From Magnetospirillum sp. 15-1 (lineage in GTDB: Bacteria > Pseudomonadota > Alphaproteobacteria > Rhodospirillales > Magnetospirillaceae), in the NCBI RefSeq assembly GCF_900184795.1, contig NZ_FXXN01000028.1, positions 868,844-932,843 of the forward strand: a DNA stretch of 64,000 nt, given 5' to 3'. Numbering within the stretch: position 1 is the first letter of the stretch; each line of letters starts with the position of its first letter. A model generated the notes under the pieces. That model did no database searches. It worked only from the letters and a program-made list of their open reading frames with translations, and had not been told where the DNA came from. Of this stretch, positions 29,179 to 38,844 are shown piece by piece. A program made the position numbers and the translations under genes.

Positions 29179-30446
29179 ATGAAGGCCCTTTTGCGCGCCA
29201 CCCTTGCTCTTGCCCTCGGCGGCCTCGTCCCCTGGAGCGCCGCCCAGGCGGCCGATACGGTCCGCGTCTTCACCAGCTATCCCCAGGAGATGATGGACCG
29301 CTACGAGCAGGCCTTCACCAAGGCCAATCCCGACATCAAGCTGGACTTCCAGTGGGGCCACGGCGGTGACGCCATGGCCACCTTGCGCCAGCCCGACCAG
29401 GGCGGCGTGGACGTGCTGTGGTCGCCAGCCCTGAAGGCCTTTCCCGCCTTGGCCAAGGGCGGCGCCTTCCGCCCGCTGGGCGATACCGCCAAGGGGATCG
29501 CCACCAAGGTGGGCGGCATGCCTCTGACCGACGGCAAGGGGACCTATGCCGCCTTCGAACTGGCCGGCTACGGCTTCGCGGTGCGGCCCGACTACCTGAG
29601 GGGGCATGGCCTGCCGGTGCCCCGTGACTGGAGCGATCTGGCCAAGCCCGCCTATGCCGGGCACGTCATCTTGCCGGTACCGTCCTCCACCGGCTTCGCC
29701 CCGCCGATGATCGAGGTGATCCTGCAGCATCACGGCTGGGACAAGGGCTGGGCGCTGCTGGCCGAGATCGCCGCCAATGCCGAACTGCTGGATTCGGGCG
29801 GCGGTGTCGCCATGGTCAACGAACTGGCCGAGGGTACCAAGGGTATCGGCATGATCATCGATTTCTTCGTGCGCTCGGCCAAGGCCGACGGCAAGCCGGT
29901 GACCTTCGTCTATCCCGAGATCACCGCCTATGTCCCCGCCCATGTGGCGATCACCGCCCAGGCCCCCCACGCCAAGGCGGCGGAGACCTTCGTGCGCTTC
30001 GTGCTGTCCGACGAGGGCCAGGCCCTGCTGATGACCCCCGAGGTCATGCGCCTGCCGGTGCGGCCGTCGGCCTATGCCAAGGCACCCGCCGATTTCCCCC
30101 GGCCCTTCGAGGGCCGGGCGGCCGCCTTCGTGTTCGACCCGGCCAAGGGCACTGCCCGCCAGTTCGCCATGACGGCGCTGTTCGATGCCTTCATCACCAC
30201 CCGCCATGCCCAGTTGCGCGACGGCTTCGCCGCCATCCGCAAGGCCGAGGCCACCGGGGACAAGGCCCGCGCCGAGGCGGCCCGCCGGCTGCTGACCGGC
30301 GTGCCGGCCACCGAAGCCGAAATCGGTGCTCCCACCCTCAATGCCGCCCTGGAGGACATGGAGTCCGAGGGTGCCAAGGCGGTCAAGGCCCGCTGGACCC
30401 AGGCGGTCGGCGCCACCACCGCCCAGGCCCTGGCGGCCCTGGCGAA

Positions 30447-30450
<4 letters not shown>
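29179..30450 (+). CDS. Periplasmic substrate-binding protein, family 1, orphan
   Basis: 423 aa with a signal peptide cleaved near AAQAADTVRV. VFTSYPQEMMDRYEQAF and the later VLPVPSSTGF and GGGVAMVNELAEG segments match iron(III)/phosphoglycerate-type binding proteins of ABC importers. The C-terminal ~110 residues are a helical addition rich in A, K and E. No ABC permease or ATPase gene is adjacent; it may hand a ligand from the receptor to a transporter encoded elsewhere. Confidence 0.82.
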
Positions 30451-31790
<1,340 letters not shown>

Positions 31791-31808
31791 TCCCGGAGAT
31801 AGCCGAGC

Positions 31809-32813
31809 ATGTTCGATATTCAGGCGGTAAGGCAAAAGCTCGGTACCGCCTTTCCCGGGGTATTGGCGGCGGTGACGGTGGGAATCGCCGCCTCGTTCCT
31901 GTCGGACCATTACGGCGGCCCGACCATGCTGTACGCCTTGCTGCTGGGCATGGCCTTTCACTTCCTGTCCCAGGAGGGGCGCTGCGTCGAGGGGATCGGC
32001 ATCGCGTCCCGCTCGGTCCTGAGGGTCGGGGTGGCCCTGCTGGGCATGCGCATCACCCTGGGCCAGATCGCCGAACTGGGGGGCGAAACCCCGGCCCTGA
32101 TGGTCGGCGCGGTGGCGTTCACCACCCTGGTGGGTCTGCTGGCGGCCCGGCTGATGCGGCTTTCCGGGGCGTTCGGCGTGCTGACCGGCGGCGCGGTGGC
32201 GGTGTGCGGCGCCTCGGCGGCCCTGGCCATCGCAGCGGTGCTGCCCCGCCACGAGCATTCCGAGCGTGATACCATCTTCACGGTGATCGGGGTGACCACG
32301 CTCAGCACCCTGGCGATGATCGTCTATCCCCTGGTGGTCGGCGCCTTCGGCCTGGGCGAGACCGAGGCGGGCATCTTTCTGGGCGGCACCATCCACGATG
32401 TGGCGCAGGTGGTGGGGGCCGGCTACAGCGTCTCGGTCAAGACCGGCGACACGGCGACCTTCGTCAAGCTGTTGCGGGTGGCGCTGCTGCTGCCGGTGGT
32501 CATGGCGGTGTCGCTGGCCTTCGGGGGGCGCGGCGCCCAGGGGGAGAAGCCGCCGCTGTTGCCGCCGTTCCTGGTGGTTTTCGCCGTTCTGGTCGGCGTC
32601 AACAGCACCGGACTGGTGCCGCACGTCGCCACGGCGGCGATCAACGACCTGTCGCGCTGGTGCCTGGTCACCGCCATCGCCGGCCTGGGCATGAAGACCT
32701 CGCTCAAGGCCATGACCGAGCTGGGGCCGAAGCCGGTGCTTCTGCTGTTGGCGGAAACCGTGCTGATGGCGGCCCTGGTGATGGGGGTGCTGTTGGCTCA
32801 ACGGGCGCTATAG
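31809..32813 (+). CDS. YeiH-type putative sulfate exporter, integral membrane protein
   Basis: 334 aa with about 10 membrane helices; conserved segments GVALLGMRITLGQI, GGAVAVCGASAALAIA and GGTIHDVAQVVGAGYS define the family (conserved membrane protein 698). Members are annotated as sulfate exporters on limited evidence. Sulfate and molybdate are competing oxyanions, which gives a rationale for its place in this operon (inference). Confidence 0.85.
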   Translation: MFDIQAVRQKLGTAFPGVLAAVTVGIAASFLSDHYGGPTMLYALLLGMAFHFLSQEGRCVEGIGIASRSVLRVGVALLGMRITLGQIAELGGETPALMVGAVAFTTLVGLLAARLMRLSGAFGVLTGGAVAVCGASAALAIAAVLPRHEHSERDTIFTVIGVTTLSTLAMIVYPLVVGAFGLGETEAGIFLGGTIHDVAQVVGAGYSVSVKTGDTATFVKLLRVALLLPVVMAVSLAFGGRGAQGEKPPLLPPFLVVFAVLVGVNSTGLVPHVATAAINDLSRWCLVTAIAGLGMKTSLKAMTELGPKPVLLLLAETVLMAALVMGVLLAQRAL

Positions 32814-32914
32814 CCCTGGACAACATAGCGAAAAATCAATAACTTATCCATCGTTCCCATTGACCTTTCCGGGGCGGGGGGCTACGCCATCAGGATGATC
32901 AACGAGGCGAGCTC

Positions 32915-33343
32915 ATGGCGGACAAACCCGATCTTCGCGTCCAGGTACGCATTGTTCCCCTGATTGGCCCCGGCAAGATGGAATTGCTGGAGGCCATCGA
33001 TCATCACGGCTCCATCTCGGCGGCGGCCCGGGTGCTGGGCATGGCCTATCCCAACGCCTGGAAGATGGTGGACAGCCTGAACCGCCATTTCCGCGAGCCC
33101 CTGGTCATCCGTGTCATGGGCGGGCGGCGGGGCGGCGGCGCCTCGCTGACCGAGACCGGGCGGGCGGTGTTGGGCATCTACCGTTCGGTGGAGGCCAAGG
33201 CGAAGATCATGTTCGCCGGCGATCTCGACGCGCTGAGCCACCTGCTGGCCCTGGATTCCGACTGGGACGCCTGTCCCGGTCTCGAGGACGGCATGGACTC
33301 GCCGGCCTGTCGCTCCAGGAAGCGCAAGCCCGCGCCCACTTGA
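32915..33343 (+). CDS. Stand-alone ModE-type winged-helix protein
   Basis: 142 aa. Residues about 10-115 match the N-terminal DNA-binding domain of ModE (ELLEAIDHHGSISAAARVLG, then YPNAWKMVDSLN and GRRGGGASLTETGRAVL). There is no Mop (molybdate-binding) domain; the C-terminus is short and basic. It could bind ModE sites without sensing molybdate, or sense by another route. Starts 101 bp after the YeiH gene. Confidence 0.88.
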   Translation: MADKPDLRVQVRIVPLIGPGKMELLEAIDHHGSISAAARVLGMAYPNAWKMVDSLNRHFREPLVIRVMGGRRGGGASLTETGRAVLGIYRSVEAKAKIMFAGDLDALSHLLALDSDWDACPGLEDGMDSPACRSRKRKPAPT

Positions 33344-33407
33344 CGAAAATCATACCGGTGCCGTCGTCCAGCCCGTAATATCCGCCCGGCAATAGCGGGA
33401 GGGTGGC

Positions 33408-34070
33408 ATGGCGGTCATTTGCCAGACCGGGCTCAATTGGGGAAGCGAGTGGCTGCTGCGGTATTCCGTCGGCCGCGACGATCCCGACATTCGCGCCCTG
33501 GCCTGCATCCTGACCCACCGCTGCTCTTGCGCCGAGACTCCCTATCGCCGCGCCCTGGGCCTTGATCCCGAGGAGATCGAGGCCATAACCACCCGCTATT
33601 TCCCGGCGGCCGAGGCGGCGGGGTGGCCCATGGGCGGCTGCTGGCGGCGGCATACCTCCGAGTTCAGTCCTCCGGGCGGCTTTTGCCGCGACATGGGGGG
33701 CGATGACGATCCGGCCCACGGCCGCTTCAGCCGCTCGCTGCTGGAGCAGGAGGAGCAGGATCTCTGCCGCCTGTTCCTCAACCACGCCACGGGAAAGGGT
33801 CTGTGGCCGGTGGTGTTCGCCCGCCTGATCGCACGGGCCTGCATGGAGCCCGAGCATCTGTGGATGAGCCTGGGCCTGGAGAACCGGGACCAGTTGACCG
33901 GCATCCTCGGGCGCCATTTCCCCGCGCTGATGGCCAAGAACGACCGCGACATGCGCTGGAAGAAGTTCTTCTACAAACTGCTGTGCGATATCGAGAAGGT
34001 GTGGACCTGCACCGCGTCCTCCTGCGAGATCTGCCCCCACCATTCGGAATGCTACGCGCCCGAGGTTTAG
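33408..34070 (+). CDS. nifQ: NifQ, molybdenum donor for FeMo-cofactor synthesis (copy 1)
   Basis: 220 aa. C-terminal C-x4-C-x2-C-x5-C motif (CTASSCEICPHHSEC) binds an Fe-S/Mo-Fe-S cluster; MRWKKFFYKLLC precedes it as in the family. NifQ supplies Mo to the NifEN/NifH machinery. The N-terminal half is cysteine-bearing (CILTHRCSC), unlike the second copy. RBS GGGAGGGTGG. Confidence 0.93.
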   Translation: MAVICQTGLNWGSEWLLRYSVGRDDPDIRALACILTHRCSCAETPYRRALGLDPEEIEAITTRYFPAAEAAGWPMGGCWRRHTSEFSPPGGFCRDMGGDDDPAHGRFSRSLLEQEEQDLCRLFLNHATGKGLWPVVFARLIARACMEPEHLWMSLGLENRDQLTGILGRHFPALMAKNDRDMRWKKFFYKLLCDIEKVWTCTASSCEICPHHSECYAPEV

Positions 34071-34110
34071 AGCTTTTCGCGCTTAAGTTGAATCTGAAAG
34101 TCGAAAAGCT
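34071..34110. repeat. Inverted repeat after nifQ
   Basis: AGCTTTTCG (34071-34079) and CGAAAAGCT (34102-34110) pair perfectly around 22 bases. A related AGCTTTTTCG word recurs at 34148. It starts right at the end of nifQ; terminator or intergenic repeat element. Confidence 0.5.
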
Positions 34111-34170
34111 CTTAAGCCCGAGCGGCGCTTGAGCCCTGAAAAGGCAAAGCTTTTTCGTATACACAGAATC

Positions 34171-34205
34171 CTGGAGTGCTTCAGCTTGAAGCTGATGCAC
34201 TCCAG
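34171..34205. terminator. Long hairpin between convergent nifQ and GNAT genes
   Basis: CTGGAGTGC and GCACTCCAG close a stem that continues inside with CAGCTT / AAGCTG after a two-base internal mismatch; 35 bp in all. It separates two convergent genes and may terminate both. Confidence 0.6.
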
Positions 34206-34211
34206 GCCGGG

Positions 34212-34694
34212 CTATTGTTCCGCGAGGTGTTTCAGGCGGGCGGCGTCGAGGCGGTGGATGCGCCAGTCCTCCTGCGGGACGAAGCCCAGGGCGCCGTAGA
34301 ACCTGCGGGCCTGTCCGTTCCAGCTCAACACGTTGACGTCCAGGCGGCAGCAGCCCCGCGCCACGGCCAGCTTCGCCGCCTCGGCCAGCAACCGGCGGCC
34401 CAGTCCCTGGCCGCGCGCCGTTTCATCGACGAAAAGATCATGGACGATCATGGCCGGTGCCCCGGCCCAACTGGAATAGGTGTCCAGCAGGGTGACGATG
34501 CCGCAGGGCACTTGGCCGCAGACGGCCAGCAGCACATGCAGGCGGGGGTGGGGGCCGAAGCAGTCGCGGCGTACCGCCGCCTCGCTTAGGGAGACGACCG
34601 CCGAAGCATCCTCGAACCCGGCCAGACGCATGATCAGCCCGACGATGGTGGCGGCATCATCGGGGGCGGCCGGGCGAATGATGGTTCCGGTCAT
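34212..34694 (-). CDS. GNAT-family N-acetyltransferase
   Basis: 160 aa. IIRPAAPDDAATIVGLI at the start, acetyl-CoA loop DETARGQGLGRRLLAEA, and the C-terminal VLSWNGQARRFYGALGF of the family. Last gene of the modA operon, overlapping modD by four bases. The substrate is unknown. Confidence 0.87.
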   Translation of the reverse strand: MTGTIIRPAAPDDAATIVGLIMRLAGFEDASAVVSLSEAAVRRDCFGPHPRLHVLLAVCGQVPCGIVTLLDTYSSWAGAPAMIVHDLFVDETARGQGLGRRLLAEAAKLAVARGCCRLDVNVLSWNGQARRFYGALGFVPQEDWRIHRLDAARLKHLAEQ

Positions 34695-35536
34695 GCCGTC
34701 GCCGGCATGATGGTCACCTTTACGTCCACGGGCGGGGCGGAATAGGGGGCTGAGGTCACCAGGATGGAGGCTCCCGCCTCGGCATAGGCGCCGGCGTTGG
34801 CGGCGTTGATCCCACCGGCGGCGGCGATGGGGATGCCGCCGGGGCCGCCGAGGCGCTTTACCGCCGCCGCCGTCTGGGCGGGGGAGAACTTCTCCAACTG
34901 GATGACGTCGGCGCCGGCCTGGGCGGCGGCTTCCGCCTCGTCCGCGGAGGTGACCTCGACCACCACCTTTTTCTCCGGGCAGGTTGATTTGAGGCGGCGG
35001 ACGGCTTCGGCCATGGAGCCTTCGCCCAGCAGGGTGCGATGCTCGGGGAACAGCAGCACCGAATCCGACAGGCCCAGGCGGTGAGGTATGGCGCCACCGG
35101 CGATGACCGCCTTGATGGCCACGGCCTTGGTGCCGGGGAAGGTCTTGCGGGTGCAGGCGACGATGACGTCGGGACGCATCGTGCGGGCGGCGTCGACGAT
35201 GCGGGCGGCGGCGCTGGCGATACCCGAGGCGTATTCCACCAGGGTCTGGGCCACCTTCCAGCCGGCCAGCACTGCGTCCGCCGGGCCGGTGGCCGACAGC
35301 AGCAGGTCCCCGGCGGCGGCGCGGGTGCCGCTGGTCGCGGCGAGCGTCACGGTACAGCCCAGCCGGGTCAGGAGGCGCGCCGCTTCCTCGGTGGAGGAGG
35401 CGACCAGGGCGCCGCCCGCCCGGAACACCATGGTTGCGGCCCCGGCCCCCAGCCCCAGCGAGCGGGTGGTGAGGTCGCCATAGGGCAGGTCGTCGTGCAC
35501 GAAGCGGTCAAGCTCTTCGTCGGTGATCCGGATCAT
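34691..35536 (-). CDS. modD: ModD, quinolinate phosphoribosyltransferase-like molybdenum protein
   Basis: 281 aa from ATG 35536. Shares the NadC fold (DDLPYGDLTTRSLGL, VACTRKTFPGTKAVAIKAV, DVIQLEKFSPAQ, AAAGGINAANAGAYAEAGA) but belongs to the ModD branch found only in mod operons. The true reaction is not known. Overlaps nifQ (upstream) and the GNAT gene. Confidence 0.92.
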   Translation of the reverse strand: MIRITDEELDRFVHDDLPYGDLTTRSLGLGAGAATMVFRAGGALVASSTEEAARLLTRLGCTVTLAATSGTRAAAGDLLLSATGPADAVLAGWKVAQTLVEYASGIASAAARIVDAARTMRPDVIVACTRKTFPGTKAVAIKAVIAGGAIPHRLGLSDSVLLFPEHRTLLGEGSMAEAVRRLKSTCPEKKVVVEVTSADEAEAAAQAGADVIQLEKFSPAQTAAAVKRLGGPGGIPIAAAGGINAANAGAYAEAGASILVTSAPYSAPPVDVKVTIMPATA

Positions 35537-36093
35537 CCCTTCTCTTCCGTTCCGTAGCATTCGCCGAAATCGGGGCAGGTGTCGCAGACCGGCGACTTGC
35601 AGACATAGACCCCCTCGGCCTGGCACATCTCGCGGTAAAAGAACTTCTTCCAGCGCATGCCCCGGACGTTGCGCGCCGCCACCGCCGGAAAATGGCGGAA
35701 CAGCATGTCGGACAATTCCCTTCGATTTCTGAGGCCCAGGCTGACCCACAGATGCTCGGGCCGGAGCGAGCGCCGCGCCACGACATGGGCCAGCCAGTCC
35801 TCGGTCTCCGTCCCCCTGGCGCGGCCGTCCAGCAACAGGGCACGGTAATCGGGCTCCTCGATAGCATCCTCACCGGCGGTGGCGTCCGTCCCCACCAGAT
35901 CATCCACGGCACAGGCGCCGGGGAAGGCCGCTTCCAGCAGGCGGTGGAGGGTGGGGCGGTCGAGCCCCAGGGCTTCGGTCAGCGGGGCCTCGCCCTCGGC
36001 CCGAGCGGCGGCGATGACCGAGGCCAGCACGTGGCGGTCGAGCGGGTCGAGGCTGCTTGCCGTCGCCATCAGGCGGTCATAGGTTTCAGTCAT
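35533..36093 (-). CDS. nifQ: NifQ (copy 2)
   Basis: 186 aa from ATG 36093 (AAGGAAAC upstream); a GTG at 36111 would overlap the nifX stop. C-terminal CKSPVCDTCPDFGEC gives the same C-x4-C-x2-C-x5-C motif as copy 1, with GMRWKKFFYREMC before it. The N-terminal half differs from copy 1, so this is an old paralogue and not a recent duplicate. Confidence 0.92.
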   Translation of the reverse strand: MTETYDRLMATASSLDPLDRHVLASVIAAARAEGEAPLTEALGLDRPTLHRLLEAAFPGACAVDDLVGTDATAGEDAIEEPDYRALLLDGRARGTETEDWLAHVVARRSLRPEHLWVSLGLRNRRELSDMLFRHFPAVAARNVRGMRWKKFFYREMCQAEGVYVCKSPVCDTCPDFGECYGTEEKG

Positions 36094-36107
36094 GTTTCCT
36101 TCGGCAA

Positions 36108-36494
36108 TCACCCGTCGATGTTCTCTCGCCGATACTTCTGTTCGGCTTGGCGCAGCCAGGGCGGCACCTGACCCCGCATTCCATCACGTAGTGATTCCAA
36201 AGCCAACGCCACAGGTTCTCCCGCGAATTTTCGGATGGGAGTCACCTTGATCCGCGCCAGACCGAACTCGCCGTCGGAGCCGATTTCGGCCGCGAACAGC
36301 AACTGACATCCTTCCATGGCGGCGAGGCGGCAGGCCAGCTTGGAGTGATCGCCGTCCTGCCTGCCGGATGGGAAGGATACCAGATCGAGATAGCGGTACC
36401 CCTCCTCGTCGACTTCGTAGAGCATCAGGTGTCGCGCCCAGCCGAGATGGGCGTCGACACGGGTCAGATCCTGGGTGGCGATGGCGACCTTCAT
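36108..36494 (-). CDS. nifX: NifX-family FeMo-cofactor biosynthesis protein
   Basis: 128 aa; the dinitrogenase iron-molybdenum cofactor domain covers the whole protein (MKVAIATQDLTRVDAHLGWA, YEVDEEGYRYL, LFAAEIGSDGEF). NifX-type proteins carry NifB-co/FeMo-co precursors. It begins 18 bp after modA on the minus strand. Confidence 0.88.
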   Translation of the reverse strand: MKVAIATQDLTRVDAHLGWARHLMLYEVDEEGYRYLDLVSFPSGRQDGDHSKLACRLAAMEGCQLLFAAEIGSDGEFGLARIKVTPIRKFAGEPVALALESLRDGMRGQVPPWLRQAEQKYRRENIDG

Positions 36495-36512
36495 GACAGG
36501 CCCCTCCGCGTC

Positions 36513-37283
36513 CTAGTTGATCTTGAAGCCGTACTTGACGAACACGCCCTTGGCCTCGGGACCCTTGATGTAGTCCAGCAGCGCCTTGGCCGCCGGGGTC
36601 TCCTTGCCGGCGATCAGGGCGAAGGGATAGACGATGGGATCGTGCATGGTGTCGGGGAACACGCCGACCACCTTGACCTTCTTGGAAACCGCCGCGTCGG
36701 TGGCGTAGACCACGCCCAGCGGCACCTCGCCGCGCTCGACGAAGGCCAGGGCGGAGCGCACCGAATCGGTGGCGGCGATCTTGGTTTCAAGAGCCTTCCA
36801 CTGTCCGGCCCGCTCCATGGCCTGCTTGAAATACAGGCCGACCGGAACGCTGTCGGGATTGCCGGTGGCGATGCGGCCGGCTCCCGCCAGGGCGGCGATG
36901 TCGGTCTTGGGCGTCAGCTCGACCTTGCCCTGCTTGGCATCGGCGGGGGCGACCAGCACCAGGGTGTTGCCCAGCAGGTTGAAGCGCGAGTCCAGGTTGA
37001 TCAGCTTCTTGTCGGCCAGATAATCCATCCACTTCAAATCGGCGGAGGCGAAGACCTGGCCGGGGCCGCCCTGCTCCACCTGCTTGGCCAGGGCCGACGA
37101 GGCGGCATAGGAGGGAACCATCTTGTGGCCGGTCTTGGCGGTGAACTGGTCGCCGATCTCGTTGAGCGCGTTGGTCAGCGAGGCGGCGGCGAACACCACC
37201 ACGTCCTCGGCATGGGCCTGAGCGGCGACGGCAACGGAAAGGGCGAGGCCGGCGACGGCCCCCAACAGGCGCTTCATCAGCAT
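36513..37283 (-). CDS. modA: Molybdate-binding periplasmic protein
   Basis: 256 aa from ATG 37283 (GGAG seven bases upstream). Signal peptide LLGAVAGLALSVAVAAQAHA, then EDVVVFAAASLTNALNEI with the oxyanion-binding AASL serine, and later SNPDSVPVGLYFKQ-like and GVVYATDAAVS segments. Binds molybdate for the ModBC importer, but no modB or modC follows; the next genes are nifX, nifQ, modD. Confidence 0.94.
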   Translation of the reverse strand: MLMKRLLGAVAGLALSVAVAAQAHAEDVVVFAAASLTNALNEIGDQFTAKTGHKMVPSYAASSALAKQVEQGGPGQVFASADLKWMDYLADKKLINLDSRFNLLGNTLVLVAPADAKQGKVELTPKTDIAALAGAGRIATGNPDSVPVGLYFKQAMERAGQWKALETKIAATDSVRSALAFVERGEVPLGVVYATDAAVSKKVKVVGVFPDTMHDPIVYPFALIAGKETPAAKALLDYIKGPEAKGVFVKYGFKIN

Positions 37284-37304
37284 CGGTTCACTCCTGCATC
37301 GAAT

Positions 37305-37329
37305 CGAAATGTAGGATTGGTATATAACG
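37305..37329. promoter_or_regulatory. ModE box in the modA promoter
   Basis: CGAAATGTA, 7 bp, TATATAACG; the right half is perfect to the CG(N)TATATA-type half site. It ends 22 bp before the modA ATG. Confidence 0.7.
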
Positions 37330-37453
37330 CTAAAGCCCTTCCGGCAACCCGGAATGGGCGGCGCGGATGATTTCCCGATGGCCGGGTCTGCAGGAAAAGT
37401 GGGATTCGGAATGCGTGGATCGAGGGGTTGCATAAATTGCATGGGAATGGTGC

Positions 37454-37478
37454 CGGTATTTACGAAGGCAATATAACG
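37454..37478. promoter_or_regulatory. ModE box between modA and mop
   Basis: CGGTATTTA, 7 bp, AATATAACG; one mismatch per half. About 170 bp upstream of the mop ATG and 170 bp upstream of modA, so it could serve either gene. Confidence 0.6.
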
Positions 37479-37650
37479 GCATTATATGGTGTTGTTGATG
37501 TTGAGTTAATGTGTGCGTTTCGTATCTAGACTTTATAGCGCCTGTTGTCGTCTTTATTCCTTATGGTAGTGTTGACGTGTTTCTTGTGATAAATAATGTG
37601 TTGGATGGATCGATGCTTTGTCGATCGTGAATTCAGTCGGAGATTTTTCC

Positions 37651-37854
37651 ATGAAGCTCAGCGCGCGCAACAATCTGAAGGGCAAGGTCGTCGCCATCGA
37701 CAAGGGCCAGATCGTCGCCAAGATCAAGGTCGACATCGGCGGCCAGACCATCACCTCCCTGGTCTCCAACGAAGCGGTGGACGACCTCGCCCTCAAGGTC
37801 GGCGACGATGTCCACGCGATCATCAAATCGTCGGAAGTGATCATCGGGAAGTAA
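37651..37854 (+). CDS. mop: Molbindin (Mop), molybdate storage protein
   Basis: 67 aa, a single Mop/TOBE domain (SARNNLKGKVVAIDKGQI ... VGDDVHAIIKSSEVIIG), the usual length. ATG 37651 chosen over upstream TTG because the family starts MKLSARN. Cytoplasmic; hexamers hold several molybdates. A long AT-rich leader precedes it and a strong terminator follows. Confidence 0.93.
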   Translation: MKLSARNNLKGKVVAIDKGQIVAKIKVDIGGQTITSLVSNEAVDDLALKVGDDVHAIIKSSEVIIGK

Positions 37855-37878
37855 GCCATCGCATCATTGGCTGGATCG

Positions 37879-37908
37879 GGCCCCGGCATGCCGGGGCCTT
37901 CGCTTTTT
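37879..37908 (+). terminator. Rho-independent terminator after mop
   Basis: 8-bp stem GGCCCCGG / CCGGGGCC with a CATG loop, then TTCGCTTTTTT. Confidence 0.85.
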
Positions 37909-37929
37909 TGGCTGACGGCGGCGGTCCTT

Positions 37930-37954
37930 CGTCATATAGTTATAATACATGACG
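37930..37954. promoter_or_regulatory. ModE box at the modE start
   Basis: CGTCATATA, 7 bp, TACATGACG; arms are near-palindromic with the same 9-7-9 spacing. It covers the upstream ATG at 37949 and ends 12 bp before the GTG at 37967, consistent with autoregulation. Confidence 0.6.
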
Positions 37955-37966
37955 AGGGGTGATTTC

Positions 37967-38761
37967 GTGACGGACAGCAAGGTCGAAGCCATTTTGGCGC
38001 TCAGGGGCGGCAGCCGTTCGCCCGTCGGGCGCGACCGTATCGCGCTGCTGGAGGCGGTGGACAGCCAGGGCAGCATCACCAAGGCGGCCCAGGCGGTGGG
38101 GCTCAGCTACAAGGCGGCGTGGGATGCGCTCAACGCCGTCAACAATCTGCTGCCGCGCCCGGCCGTGGCGGCCCAGACCGGCGGCCGCAACGGCGGCGGC
38201 GCCGTGGTCACCGAGGACGGCAAGGCGCTGATCGCCGCCTTCCACCTGCTCGAGGAACGCCTGTCGCGCGCCGCCGCCCTGTTCGGCGAGGGCAGTACCC
38301 CCGTCGACCCGATCATCCTGCTCCGGAGTCTCGGCATGAAGACCAGCGCCCGCAACGCCTTTCGCTGCACCGTCACCGAAATCCGCCAGGGCAGCGTCAA
38401 CGCCGAGGTGATCCTTCACCTGACCGACGCGCTGACCCTGGCCGCCACGGTGACCGAGGAAAGCCTGCGCGACCTCGGCATCGTCAAGGGGCAGGCCGTC
38501 ACCGCCCTGGTGAAGGCGTCCTTCGTGATGTTGGCCACCGGCAAGGAAACGCCGACGGTGTCGGCGCGCAATCGCATCCCCGGCACCGTTGCCCATCGCG
38601 AGGACGGGCCGGTCAGCAGCGAGATCACCCTGGATATCGGCGGTGGCAAGGTCCTGACCGCCATGGTGACCCGTGATGGGGCCGACGAATTGGGGCTGCG
38701 GCCCGGCGCGGCGGCCTGGGCCCTGTTCAAGGCCTCCCACGTCATCCTGGCGGTGGAATAG
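37967..38761 (+). CDS. modE: Molybdate-responsive regulator ModE
   Basis: 264 aa from GTG 37967 (GAGGGG upstream); ATG 37949 lies inside the ModE box and is less likely. Winged-helix domain about 1-115 (RIALLEAVDSQGSITKAAQA, SYKAAWDALNAVN, GRNGGGAVVTEDGKALI), then two Mop domains (SARNAFRCTVTEIRQGSVNA and SARNRIPGTVAHREDGPVSS). Binds molybdate and then DNA; represses uptake and can activate Mo-enzyme genes. Confidence 0.95.
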   Translation: MTDSKVEAILALRGGSRSPVGRDRIALLEAVDSQGSITKAAQAVGLSYKAAWDALNAVNNLLPRPAVAAQTGGRNGGGAVVTEDGKALIAAFHLLEERLSRAAALFGEGSTPVDPIILLRSLGMKTSARNAFRCTVTEIRQGSVNAEVILHLTDALTLAATVTEESLRDLGIVKGQAVTALVKASFVMLATGKETPTVSARNRIPGTVAHREDGPVSSEITLDIGGGKVLTAMVTRDGADELGLRPGAAAWALFKASHVILAVE

Positions 38762-38844
38762 ACGGGGCGTGCCGCACCAGTACGGATTTCAGCGATCAAC
38801 CACAAGAAAACATCGGGGAGCGAGCATCAGACGGGGATCTGGAC

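Noticed and set aside
26175-29273. 1032-codon minus-strand frame opposite the TonB receptor and tonB
   Set aside because: No domain or signal; the plus strand carries a clear receptor and TonB with ribosome sites.
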